From Undaria pinnatifida (Eukaryota > Sar > Phaeophyceae > Laminariales > Alariaceae): DNA of 64,000 nt. Made by a program: the position numbers and the translations under genes. Every line of letters starts with the position of its first letter. The first letter of the stretch is position 1. Location of the stretch: contig JABAKD010000011.1 of assembly GCA_012845835.1 (NCBI GenBank), forward strand, positions 5,604,036-5,668,035. Reading direction: 5' to 3'. Below, in pieces: positions 55,081-64,000 of this stretch. Below the pieces are notes generated by a model. It did not search any database. It had not been told where the DNA came from and saw only the letters and a list, made by a program, of their open reading frames with translations.

Positions 55081-55390
55081 AGTCTTCGTCGCCAAAAGGA
55101 CAGACGCGTCATACGTAAGGCTCGCCTAGAGATGGTACTGTTTCCCTTCCTCCAACACAAGATAAGCCCTGCTAAGGCTCACAACGTACAGTAATGACGG
55201 CGCTATTCCGCTAGCAATATCAGGTGGGCCTAGAGACGGCGGGGGGCTCTTCTCTTTACACCGGCTATAGCCTGCGTGTCAACGTCGTTCGATCCGGCTT
55301 CACCTCGGCCATCAAGGGAGCGACTACATCAGACCAACGCTACCTCCTGGGAGTAGGGAACTGGGAGTAGGGAACTGGGAGTAGGGAACA

Positions 55391-57038
55391 CCCCTCACCA
55401 GGGGGAGTAAACTTCCTCTTCCTCTACTCCGACGATTTGTTTTAGCTACATGACAACGGCCGACTCTTGACAAAAATGCCGCCGTTTTTTCTTTTTAGCT
55501 AATGACCAACGATCAAAAAAAAAAAAAAAAACGCAACAAACAATACAAAAAAATACAAATAAAACGTGCAAGAACAGCAGCAACAACAATGGAAATGACG
55601 GCAACCACAACAAGCGACGCTGGCATTGCAACGAGAGCTCTACCATGCGTGAAAAAGCATGGACAACAACGACGACGAAAACAGCAGCGACACCGTGCGA
55701 GTACAAGCAGGGGGGAGGGGGAGCGACGCTGTCATAACATTATTATATTCCTTAATATCCGGCCGCACGAACGCCGAAAACAAGAAAAAACAGACGCGCG
55801 CCCGTCATCCATCCGTCCGTCCAAACAGAGCTTTTTTTACACCCCGTGACGCGTATTTATAAGTCACAAATCGCAACGAACTTGCAAAAAAGGAGCAAGA
55901 AACTATAAACCGAAAAGAAGAAATACTCGTGACCTCAGCAAAGCAATAATAACAATGATGCTGATGATTGCATGCCGCGAAAGGAAAATTATAAAAGGAT
56001 TTTGGAACCGGACACAACACCGTGTACTTATACTAGCAAAAACAACAAAAGCAGTAGCAACAGACTTTTCTTGGAAGGTGCGCCATGAACGCTGCTGCTT
56101 CGCTAGTACTACCTGCCATGTCTGCACATCCGAGCTGCCACGCGTACGTGCTGAATATAACTAACAGACCGTGATGCGTCGTTAGCACAATTGATTGACC
56201 TATAGCTAACACACCGCGATGCGTCGTGAGCGCATTTGCCTGCCCTACGTAAATAGAACCTGACTGCTACGATAGCTATCTGTCGCCTGACGCGGGGACT
56301 ATTTTTGTATACTTGGCTGGCCTCTATGTATATAGAATGGTGCCTCCTGGTCTATCGTGGAATAATGAGACTTGTTACGAAAGCTCAACACCCAAAAAGC
56401 AAATACCGTCGCTTTCGACAGCACCGACGACGTAAATCCTGATCTAACCATATCGACCAATCAATCAAAGCAACCGGTGTGTCTCTCTCGCACCCAGTCT
56501 CGACGTAAATTACTTCACAAAAGGACGAACGAAGTCTATAGCTCTGCGGGCAGACGTTAAACTATAACAAAAAACGGTCTGCCAACAACTGGTGTGAAAA
56601 ACAGGAAGAAAAAACTTTTCGGCGAAGTTTACAAAGCGGAGCGCAAGGAAATAGGTGTAGCAAAAAGAAACCAGGAAAGACAAGGCTAAATAAAGCGCCA
56701 GATACCACGGTAAAAAAAAAAAAAAAAAAAAAAAAAACACAAAATGGAAAAACACACACACAAAAGGGAAACCGAAGCATCCGACACAAGCATCGTCACT
56801 CGAAGGGAGGATGGGCAAAAAAATAGGGAAAGGGGGGGAGATATCCCTCCCCCCGCAGGGGGGATATATCCCCCCCCCCGGGGGGGGGGGCAAACCCGCC
56901 CCGCCTCACCCGAGCGAGACGACGATGAGAGGTAAAAAAGACAAAGGCACAAAAGGCGCTATTACCACAAAATAAACAGCAACAAGAAACCGGAAGCTAC
57001 TGCTTCAGAGTGCTCCGCTGGAAGGAGATTGTTCCAGC
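55391..57038. other. Region downstream of the AA15-WSC-CBM1 gene
   Basis: No supported gene. It contains A runs (55515-55530, 56713-56735) and a G/C palindrome at 56833-56890. The gene's 3' UTR should begin just below 57039. Confidence 0.4.
56833..56880. repeat. GC palindrome with ATATC cores
   Basis: GGGGGGAGATATCCCTCCCC and, three bases on, GGGGGGATATATCCCCCCCC. Each half is itself nearly palindromic, so cruciform or quadruplex structures are possible. Confidence 0.65.
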
Positions 57039-57083
57039 TCAGTAGTCGGGGTCGCCGCCAGTGGGGAGGGAGACAAGGCGGCA
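57039..57083 (-). CDS. AA15-WSC-CBM1 gene, terminal exon i
   Basis: After TTTTTCCCAACAG the frame reads CRLVSLPTGGDPDY and stops with TGA. It supplies the last conserved cysteine of the CBM1 (YSQ|C). It is short, so it was placed by that cysteine, the phase and the good acceptor. Confidence 0.7.
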   Translation of the reverse strand, partial: CRLVSLPTGGDPDY

Positions 57084-57126
57084 CTGTTGGGAAAAATAGA
57101 AGGCCGGGAACAGCGCAGTAGGGGGA

Positions 57127-57160
<34 letters not shown>

Positions 57161-60100
57161 AAAATATTGAGGAAAAAAAGGGAGTCGTGGAACGTTCGTA
57201 ACTTTCGTTCGAGTTCATGTGATACGGTAGGTGGATTTTATTTTATTTTTTTGAGACCCGGACGACAACAAACACATCGGAATATTTTTGATCAAATCCC
57301 TCCGTGGAGGCGAGAGGAAAAAAAAACAGCATCGAACCCATCCCACCCCCGCACAGACGAGGCACGTACCACTCAAAACTGCCCTCTGCTTTTGCGGGGG
57401 CGCGGGCATGGATGGCCGACCGCCGAAGATGCGCTATACGAGGGCAACAACAGATGTCGGTCGATAACGTTGATCCGATCTGGATTTATGATGTCGGTCG
57501 ATTCGGTGAGAATAACTTTGATCCGATCTCGACTGACTCAACAACGAGTTGGTATGATACTGATGTGCGTGTCTTTTCTTACCTGAGAGTAGCACGTGCC
57601 CTTGCCCATGACTTGGCATTCGTAGCCCTCGGGGCAGCAGGTAGACCCGGTCCACTTGTCGCCGCCGCACTAAGAAGTTGAAAAAAAAGGGAAAAAAAAA
57701 ACGAGAGAAAAACAAAAGAAAAAACAGTAAAGGCGGGGGGCCGTGAGCTTCTCGCGCAGACGAGAGGTACTTGTACATGGATGCTAAAAATACGGTGAAA
57801 GATAAGGCTGCTACTATATAGGGTATCCAACTAACAGCGTTGGTTTGTTATTTATGGCTCAGTGTTTACGGTGTAGTCCATGGATGCTAAAAATACGGCG
57901 AAAGAAAAGGCTGTTGCTAGATAGGTTAGCTAACTAACGGCGTTGGCTTGTTATAAATAGCCCCCAAGTGTCTGCGGTATATATCTTCACAAAGACGACT
58001 GTTGAGAGAAGGAATTATATGGGTGAGGCGGAACACATCGCTCGTCGGCCAACTCGACAAGATACACAACTCTGTAGCAACACACACCCTACGCTACGCT
58101 ACGACCGCTGTAGATGTACCCTACGCGGGCCACTCACTGCAGAGGAAATAAGAGAAAACAGGAAAAAAAAAAAATGAAAAACACGCGAAATGATACACCA
58201 GGATGCCCAACTATTTCAAGTCACTTTTGGGCCACTGAAAAGGGAATAAGGGAATACAGAACTAGAAAAAGTGAAACACACGCCAAATAATATACTAGGA
58301 TGCCCACAACTATTTTTAAGTAACCTCTGGGCCACTGCAGAGGAAATGAGAAAAAACATAAATAAAAAACTGGAACACACGCGAAATGATATACCAGGAT
58401 GCTCACAACAATTTTAAGTCTTTTTTCGGTATTAATACCAATATGAACCGGTCCCTACCAGGTAGATGTTTACGCGGCAGACTGGTTGGCCGCTGGTGCG
58501 TTCTACGGCAATGATAAATGTAATGACACAGAAACGACAAAAAAAAAAGAAACGCGTAACACGCCGCGCACCTGCTCCCAGGGCTCGACCGGCTCTCCCT
58601 CGCACTCCGTGTCAGTCGGCTTCGTCGTCGGCGCCATGGTAGGCGCCGCGGAAGCGTCGGTGGGCGCCGCGGTAGCGTCGGTGGGCGCCGCGGTAGCGTC
58701 GGTGGGCGCCGCGGTAGCGTCGGTGGGCGCCGCGGTAGCGTCGGTGGGCGCCGCGGTAGCGTTGGTAGGTGCCATGGTGCCGTCGGTTGGGGGGTCGGTA
58801 GAGCCGTCGCCGTACTTGAACAAGCTGAAGGCGTGGAGTCCACCTTTATTGGGAGGGAATAGACGAGGGAATAGGGGAGGGTGGGTGGGTGGGGAAGGAG
58901 GGGGGAGGGGAGGGGGAACGGAGGGAGGGAGGGGCGGGGCCGGGGGGCGGAGAGAGAAGGTGGTGGGCGAAAGGCGAGGGGGCGTGGCCATCCCACACTA
59001 TTTTAAAGGTAGTTTTTTTTTCCAAAAACGGTGGGCGGTCTTCAAGGGAAAACATTAGCCTGGTAGTACGCAGTAAACAAGCAATTAACATCAAACGCAA
59101 AAGAAAACCTTTCGTATCGTACCAGGTATTAATAGCAACACAAGCAAGAAAGCACAAAACACAATATGGCAAGACTACACACACAAAATCACACACGTGC
59201 CTGCGCGACCACAGATGATTGGGAGAGAGTAAAACAAGCAAGTTCAGCTGGGAAGTAAAAGCGATGACCAAAAACTAAAAACATACCAGCTGCGCACAAA
59301 AAAGCACTACAAAACAAAACGCTCTATTAATAGCGGGTATGAGTAACTTACCGCATTGAATGTCCGGGTCGCCTGAGCAGCGCATGTGGCAGACCCCTTC
59401 GCCGTGTCTCTCGTAGTCAGAGAGCTCCTCGGAGACGCCACACCAACATTCCGTGGAGTACTGTTCGCGATCAAAAATTGGACCAGAAAGAAGTGTGAGG
59501 GAGGCGGAGGGGGGGAGGGGGAGGGGGAAGGTGAGAAAAAGAGGTGGAGAACAAGACAAGACGTACAAGACACAACACACGGAGCGATAGACACGACACA
59601 ACACAGACAAGACAGACGGACGGACGGACACCCACGGATACAGACAGACAGACAGACAGACAAGACAGATTATACGGACACAAGGAAGATACACAGACAG
59701 GCCACAAGGCAGACGGGAAAACAAACTATAGAAAGACACACCGACCGACCGACCGGCCGACCGACCGACCGACAAGACAGAAAAAATCCTGAAAAATAAG
59801 CCACAATGAAAATCACGAAGGCACAAGACAAACAAGAGCCAGATGCAAGCCACTTGCGGCGGCTTTTGCGTCGCACCACGACACACAAGGCAAAGACTAC
59901 GTCGCACTTTTGCTGCAAGTTTTCGCTTTTTTGTACCTGGATTCCGTAGTAAGGACCCCTCCCGTCGCAGTGTTCGCGGCAGGCCTCCTGGGTCATGCTG
60001 TCGCTCTTCATCTGGTGGCGCATCACGCGGTCCGACTGGCTGTCGGCGTAACAGTCCACGTACTCCGGGCTGGTCGATGGTTCGGGCCATTCGAGCTTGT

Positions 60101-63100
60101 ACAGGTCGAAAGCGTCGTACCCGCCGCAGGTCTCGGTCTGAGTTGCGCGTTAGGTTTGGCGAGGCAAACACCAAAGGAAGGGTGTGGGTAGGAGGAGGTG
60201 GGCAGGGGGGCGGGGGCGGGGGCGGTTAGCTCACACAATCATTTCAAACCGCGGTTATGCTAATACTTTGTATGTGGGATGAGGCGGAAGAGGGAGGGGC
60301 CGGGTTAGCTCAGATTTTTCTCGGTCCCGAGGTTCATTATATTGATAAACATATATTCGGTCCCATGGGACTCGGAAGATGCGGGTGGCATCGGGGGGGG
60401 GGGGGGTGGGGGGGGCGAAGGAGCGAAATAAGTTACCTTTAGAGATTGTCGTCCCAACCCAAGACTGAAACAACCAAAAGAAAAACAAGGTGAAGTTGAG
60501 TTGGGATTCGACAAAGTAAGTTGCTTGGGGGATTCGACTAGAAGCGATTACTTCACTCGCTCTTGGTGGTTGGTGTGAGTGTGTGTGTGTTTTTTTTTTT
60601 CATTGCTTACCGTGTCGCCCGAGCACATCATGTCGCAACGTGCGAACCCGTGGCGCTCGAAGTCGAGGCCGCCTGCTTTGCTGCACCAGCACTCGTCCCC
60701 GTGTTGGGTGGCCATGTACGCGGCGTTTCTGCGGTTGCAGTGAGTCAAACATTCCTGTTCACGAGAAAAAAAAAAGGGCGAGCAGCCAAACGCGAGTTAA
60801 GTCAACGCGGCGGCGGCGTTGCAGTGAGTGAAAAACATTTGTGGTGAGAAAACAGAAAACATCACGATAAAGGAAAAAAAAAACAAAAAAAAACTACAAA
60901 GATAGGGAGCAGCGTCAGATAATGAATCCATAGTCTCAATACCGGTGTTAATTACCTTGTACGAAAAACAGCGGTATCACAGGCCGATATCTTTTGGGAG
61001 AAAGAAGGCGGGAGCGAATACTTAGCTTGTCTCCCGATGAAAAATGTCACATGGCATTTTAGACACTGAGGGCCATTCCGAACGAGCACAAAAAAAAACA
61101 GTGCTCTCAATCCTGACGAAAAAAAAGGCCTGGTTATATTACTGACGATTCACTTTGACACAATATATTACCTGGTATATACTCCAAACCGACACCAGCA
61201 CAAACGCACGCGCGATGGTCCAAAACACCCCCCCCCACACATCAAACACATTTGACTCACATCAGCGGTCATCGATTCCGAGGACATCCTGCCTCCCAAG
61301 ATGCGGTCGTCTCTGCTGTCGGCGTAGCATCCAACGTGCTCGTAACTGCCAGACCCCCCGCCATCGGGCTCACCCGAAGTAGGCGCGTCGGTCCCCTCGT
61401 CGCCACCGCCAGTGGGGGCGTCGCTAGGTGCGTAGGTAGGCTCGTTATCACCCGGGGTGGTAGGAGACGGAGCAGTAGTCGGGTCGTCACCGCCACCGGT
61501 AGGGGCGTCGCTAGGCGCATAGGTAGGCTCGTTATCACCCGGGGTGGTAGAAGACGGAGCAGTAGTCGGGTCGTCACCGCCACCGGTAGGGGAGTCGCTG
61601 GGCGCGTAGGTAGGCTCCTTGTCCTTATCACCGGGTTCGCTAGCTGTCGGCGCGCTGGTCGGCTTAGGGTCGGCAGGGGTAGTGGTAGGAGGGGCGGTTC
61701 CCTTGTCTTCAGGCTCCTCCCCGGGCGGCTCGGGGGGCGCGTTCCCGTCTACGATGGGGTCGAAAAAGAGGGTGCGTAGAAGACGCGATGAGACACGAGG
61801 GGGAAGGAGTTACGTGGGAATATGGGACAAGCCAGACAGACAGACGCAAAAGGCATGCATGCGAGCGAGAGGCAAAACGAAAAATAATACCTACAAGGCG
61901 CTTCGCTCCGCGGGCGGCATTCGCCGACGATGTGGGTGAAACACGCGAGGGCCGAAAGTATCACGAGGGTTTGCCAAAGCTTGCGAGAGGAATCGAGCGC
62001 TGCACTCAACCGGGCGAACTCAAAAGGCTTGACCTATACTTGAACAAAAAAAAAAAAAAAAACGATATGATATTGTGCGTACTGTTGACTGCTGTATCTC
62101 GAAAAAAAAAAAAAAAGCTATTAAGTTTCACTTACCACCGCTGATGCTGATGTCGGAACAAGCCCAAAACTCTTCCGGGTAGGCACCGTTTTCGCCACAA
62201 TTGCTGAGGTTCATGTTGATCCACTTGTCTTTGCTGCCGCAATCGCCTTCTCCCGGCCATGAGTCCGGTTCGAACTCGTCGTACCCGATGTGTTTGCACG
62301 AGTTACCGGTGTCTGTCAGCATTATTACGCCAGCCAACAAACACGAGGGGAGGGGCGAAGCGGGGTGGGAAAGCGGGGGCGCACGTGCAGAGACGGGGGG
62401 GGGCGGCGGGTGGGAGTCAAAAGCAACAAGTCAATAATGAAGTTTTTTGTACTTCGTACGTTGTACCTTGCGTATAATTTACGAGTTGGTACAAATCCAT
62501 GGCCGACCACACTCTACAACAATAATACTATCTCCTGAAAAAAAAAGGAAATAATGCACCAGAAGCAAGAACTTTCGTTTTCCTTTTTTTGTCGGAGATA
62601 CTGGCACAGGCTGCGATTTTTGGGGGGAGAGGGTGCGAGCTACGCTTATCTTCAGCATAACTTCGGCTCGCCGATTTCTTATCGCAAGTCCCTGTGAATA
62701 TCAGCCCGCCTTTCTTACCACCCTGCTTCCTATCATTGGGGGGCCGTACTTGTATAGGCAACAGCTGCAGCTGTTTTACGTACACACTGCAGAACACTCA
62801 ATATTGTCGTAAACCATCTGGAGGGTCCGCAGTTGTCACGCTTGATGTCAAGAGACCACGTCGCAAAGCGACAACTACGACGTACGAGTACAACCTTTTT
62901 TTTTCATCTAACCTCTTTTTAGCACCGCACTCCCGACACGGGGACAAAACAGTTAATATAGAAAAAATTATGGGGAGTCGACTGGAAATGTTATGCCCTT
63001 ACCGCGACAAAAAAAAAACTCACAGTAAACCATCTGAAGGACGCAGTGCTCGCACTGGATGTCGGGGAGGACGTAGCGCATCTTGATGGTGTATCCGGCC

Positions 63101-63309
63101 GGCGCGTCCCCCTCCTTGTCGTCCCTCGTCTCCTCTCCCCTACACACCGGGTCGACGTAGTAGCGGCCGGGGTGCTTGGGGTCGATCGGGCTGGCGGCAC
63201 CGTCATCATCGGCGCGGTTGAGGGGGTACTTGTTGAAGCACTCTTGGGTGGCGGTACCGTCGGGGTCACCCATTTCGTCGGCATTGCAGACGAAGAACTC
63301 GCAATGACC
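57039..63309 (-). CDS. AA15-like LPMO / WSC / WSC / CBM1 protein, 5' end outside the window
   Basis: Exons (minus strand): 63024-63309, 62136-62312, 61261-61748, 60611-60754, 59937-60137, 59352-59460, 58572-58843, 57583-57669, 57039-57083. All are GT-AG with consistent phases, giving 602 residues to the stop. Order: C-terminal two-thirds of an AA15 / type-4 chitin-binding-like LPMO domain (1-154); Thr/Pro-rich linker with three 29-residue repeats; WSC1 (~290-380); WSC2 (~390-480); a linker of seven-residue ATAAPTD repeats; and a CBM1 (~556-591) with CGGDKWTGSTCC and CYSQC. LPMOs oxidatively cleave crystalline polysaccharide; WSC domains bind glycans; CBM1 binds cellulose or chitin. The protein is presumably secreted. 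The N-terminal copper histidine lies in upstream exons beyond 64000, so catalytic competence cannot be judged. Confidence 0.88.
57123..57160. repeat. Poly-G tract in the last intron of the AA15-WSC-CBM1 gene
   Basis: More than 30 consecutive G on the plus strand, that is, poly-C in the transcript, about 40 bases upstream of the terminal exon's acceptor, where it may act as the polypyrimidine tract. Confidence 0.8.
57583..57669 (-). CDS. AA15-WSC-CBM1 gene, exon h: CBM1 core
   Basis: CGGDKWTGSTCCPEGYECQV and MGKGTCYSQ. With EPWEQ before it and Cys after it, this is a complete fungal-type CBM1 (W.QCGG..W.G...C..G..C......YSQC). Donor CAG|GTAAGA. Confidence 0.85.
57775..57985. repeat. Tandem duplication of about 105 bp
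   Basis: Copies start near 57778 and 57882 with GGATGCTAAAAATACGG.GA and share AACTAAC.GCGTTGG and TTGTTAT. Lies in the intron between exons g and h of the AA15-WSC-CBM1 gene. Confidence 0.75.
58180..58420. repeat. Triplicated unit of about 85 bp
   Basis: ACACGC.AAATGATA.ACCAGGATGCCC-type blocks at about 58180, 58270 and 58375, each followed by CAACTATTT.AAGT and TGGGCCACTG. Intronic. Confidence 0.65.
58572..58843 (-). CDS. AA15-WSC-CBM1 gene, exon g: end of WSC2 and ATAAPTD linker
   Basis: GLHAFSLFKYGDGSTDPPTD completes WSC2, then five near-perfect 21-bp repeats (58651-58760) encode an ATAAPTD linker. It ends CEGEPVEPWEQ, the start of CBM1. The acceptor AATAAAG has a short pyrimidine tract. 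Phase 0 donor GTGCGC. Confidence 0.83.
59352..59460 (-). CDS. AA15-WSC-CBM1 gene, exon f: middle of WSC2
   Basis: YSTECWCGVSEELSDYERHG and VCHMRCSGDPDIQCG. The intron positions match those of exon d in WSC1, which suggests that the two domains arose by duplication with their introns. Phase 1 donor GTAAGT. Confidence 0.87.
59605..59780. repeat. GACA/GACG/CCGA tetranucleotide microsatellites
   Basis: GACGGACGGAC (59614-59628), CAGACAGACAGACAGACAGA (59641-59662) and CGACCGACCGACCG (59737-59772), within an intron of the AA15-WSC-CBM1 gene. They create false Ser/Val/Cys-rich ORFs. Confidence 0.85.
59937..60137 (-). CDS. AA15-WSC-CBM1 gene, exon e: end of WSC1, start of WSC2
   Basis: TETCGGYDAFDLYKLEWPEP closes WSC1 and YVDCYADSQSDRVMRHQ with EACREHCDGRGPYYGIQ opens WSC2. 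The two domains are joined by only about ten residues. Donor CAG|GTACAA, phase 0. Confidence 0.87.
60611..60754 (-). CDS. AA15-WSC-CBM1 gene, exon d: middle of WSC1
   Basis: ECLTHCNRRNAAYMATQHGD, then ECWCSKAGGLDFERHG and CDMMCSGDT. The C..HC, ECWC and C...CSGD spacing is typical of WSC domains. Acceptor GTGAACAG, donor GTAAGC, phase 0. Confidence 0.85.
61261..61748 (-). CDS. AA15-WSC-CBM1 gene, exon c: repeat linker and start of WSC1
   Basis: An extended, probably glycosylated Thr/Pro/Asp-rich linker with three copies of an 87-bp unit (core PTYAPSDAPTGGGDDPTTAP). It ends YEHVGCYADSRDDRILGG and SSESMTAD, the first third of a WSC domain. Donor GAT|GTGAGT, phase 0. Confidence 0.82.
62136..62312 (-). 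CDS. AA15-WSC-CBM1 gene, exon b: end of LPMO domain
   Basis: The junction restores YYTGNSCKHIGYDEFEPD, the counterpart of the AA15 Y..GNS motif. NCGENGAYPEEFWACSDISI closes the domain, as in the family (C...E.FR.CADI). Phase 1 donor GTAAGTG. Confidence 0.83.
63024..63309 (-). CDS. AA15-WSC-CBM1 gene, exon a: LPMO core
   Basis: First exon of this gene that I can see. After CGAACAG it reads GHCEFFVCNADEMG, then TQECFNKYPLN, YVLPDIQCEHCVLQMVY. The Cys spacing and the CVLQ.-Y motif match the AA15 family. It begins in phase 0, so at least one coding exon lies upstream. Donor T|GTGAGT, phase 1. Confidence 0.83.
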
Positions 63310-64000
63310 CTGTTCGGGAGGTAGGGGGGAGGCAAAGAATGGGAGAGGATTGGGAAGGGGGGGGGTAAAGGGAGAGAAAGGGGAAGGGAGGGGGGGGGGG
63401 GGGGGGGGGGGCGGGAGCGCGGGAGGAAAGGCGGTTACTATTGTGAGCGCGCAGCCGTCCGAATAGGTTCATGTAGGTCATGCAGTATATGCGTACTGTA
63501 ATGCCAAGGTGCATTGCAGGCATGAGATGCTTGGGTCTCACGCACCACGCGCCAGCGACCGCTCGAAGCACAAAGGTCACCAAGAAGGGAGGGGGTCGCA
63601 GAAGAGGTGAACATGCCAACATCACACGTACAAAACATCCAAAGAACATGGCAGTTGGACTTGTTGGACCAAATTGATTGCTCAACGTGTTCTCAGCTTT
63701 GGTTTCGGCTATTCTGCAAGCTGCGTCCTCGCCGGCGGTTTTTTTATCCGCCCCAAAAAGGAAACACCCAGCAGCAGGTTGGTTCCTCTCTTCCGAGTAG
63801 GTTTGGTATCAGCTTAAGTAAGCTAACGAGGATCACCAGGACGATTTTTATGCAAGAAGAGCAAACCCGGTGTGCATTTTTTAGCTCTACGAGTACCTCG
63901 GCCCAAAAACGAGACAGCAGTTATGATCGTAGAACGTGCGGGAGAGTGAGCGGTTGTAGTCACAATGCAGAGTTACGAACGATGTCGGACGTGGTCAGAC
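63310..64000. other. Intron upstream of exon a, AA15-WSC-CBM1 gene
   Basis: A G run at 63390-63411 (poly-C in transcript sense) precedes the acceptor of exon a. I searched the minus strand to the window end for the missing LPMO N-terminus (signal peptide, first His, TANH-like motif) and did not find it, so those exons lie beyond 64000. Confidence 0.5.

Overview
The window is eukaryotic nuclear DNA, most likely from a brown alga (Phaeophyceae) or a related stramenopile. This is an inference from three things. WSC domains, an AA15-like oxidase region and a fungal-type CBM1 occur in one gene. Another gene begins with a signal peptide followed by a Phe-led transit peptide of the kind used by secondary (red-derived) plastids. 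The genes are split by many GT-AG introns in repeat-rich DNA with long C/G homopolymers. Nothing looks prokaryotic: there are no operons, no ribosome binding sites and no long tandem ORFs.

Three genes can be assembled exon by exon with consistent intron phases. (1) Minus strand, 37806 to 14575: a nine-exon molybdenum cofactor sulfurase (MOCOS/ABA3 type; NifS-like PLP domain plus MOSC domains), 1437 residues, with a first intron of 12.1 kb. (2) Plus strand, 38131 to 47031: a five-exon gene for a probably plastid-targeted protein with three SAP-like motifs, a Glu/Ala-rich region, GGMP repeats and a C-terminal STI1 domain. It starts 324 bp from gene 1 in the opposite direction. It has one apparent frameshift in a poly-G tract. 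(3) Minus strand, 63309 to 57039, its 5' end beyond the window: nine exons encoding the C-terminal part of an AA15-like lytic polysaccharide monooxygenase, a Thr/Pro-rich repeat linker, two WSC domains, a second repeat linker and a C-terminal CBM1.

Region by region: 1-14.5 kb is gene-poor, with tandem repeats, C-rich tracts, a decayed LINE (2.7-3.5 kb, perhaps to 4.5 kb) and a probable Copia-type relic (5.4-5.8 kb). 14.6-37.8 kb is the MOCOS gene. Its introns hold a LINE 3' fragment, a repeated 255-bp element, a long TAGGG pentamer array, copies of the gene's own exon edges, a TIR element carrying a Cys-rich ORF, a GC-rich minisatellite, an amplified LINE tail and SINE copies. 37.8-38.1 kb is a shared divergent promoter. 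38.1-47.0 kb is the SAP/STI1 gene, with MITE and foldback insertions in its introns. 47.0-57.0 kb is repeat-rich intergenic DNA. 57.0-63.3 kb is the AA15-WSC-CBM1 gene.

The genes do not form one pathway. Gene 1 matures Mo enzymes in the cytosol. Gene 2 probably acts as a co-chaperone or import factor in the plastid. Gene 3 is probably secreted and acts on cell-wall or environmental polysaccharide. The most unusual items are the domain architectures of genes 2 and 3 and the self-derived exon fragments inside MOCOS introns.
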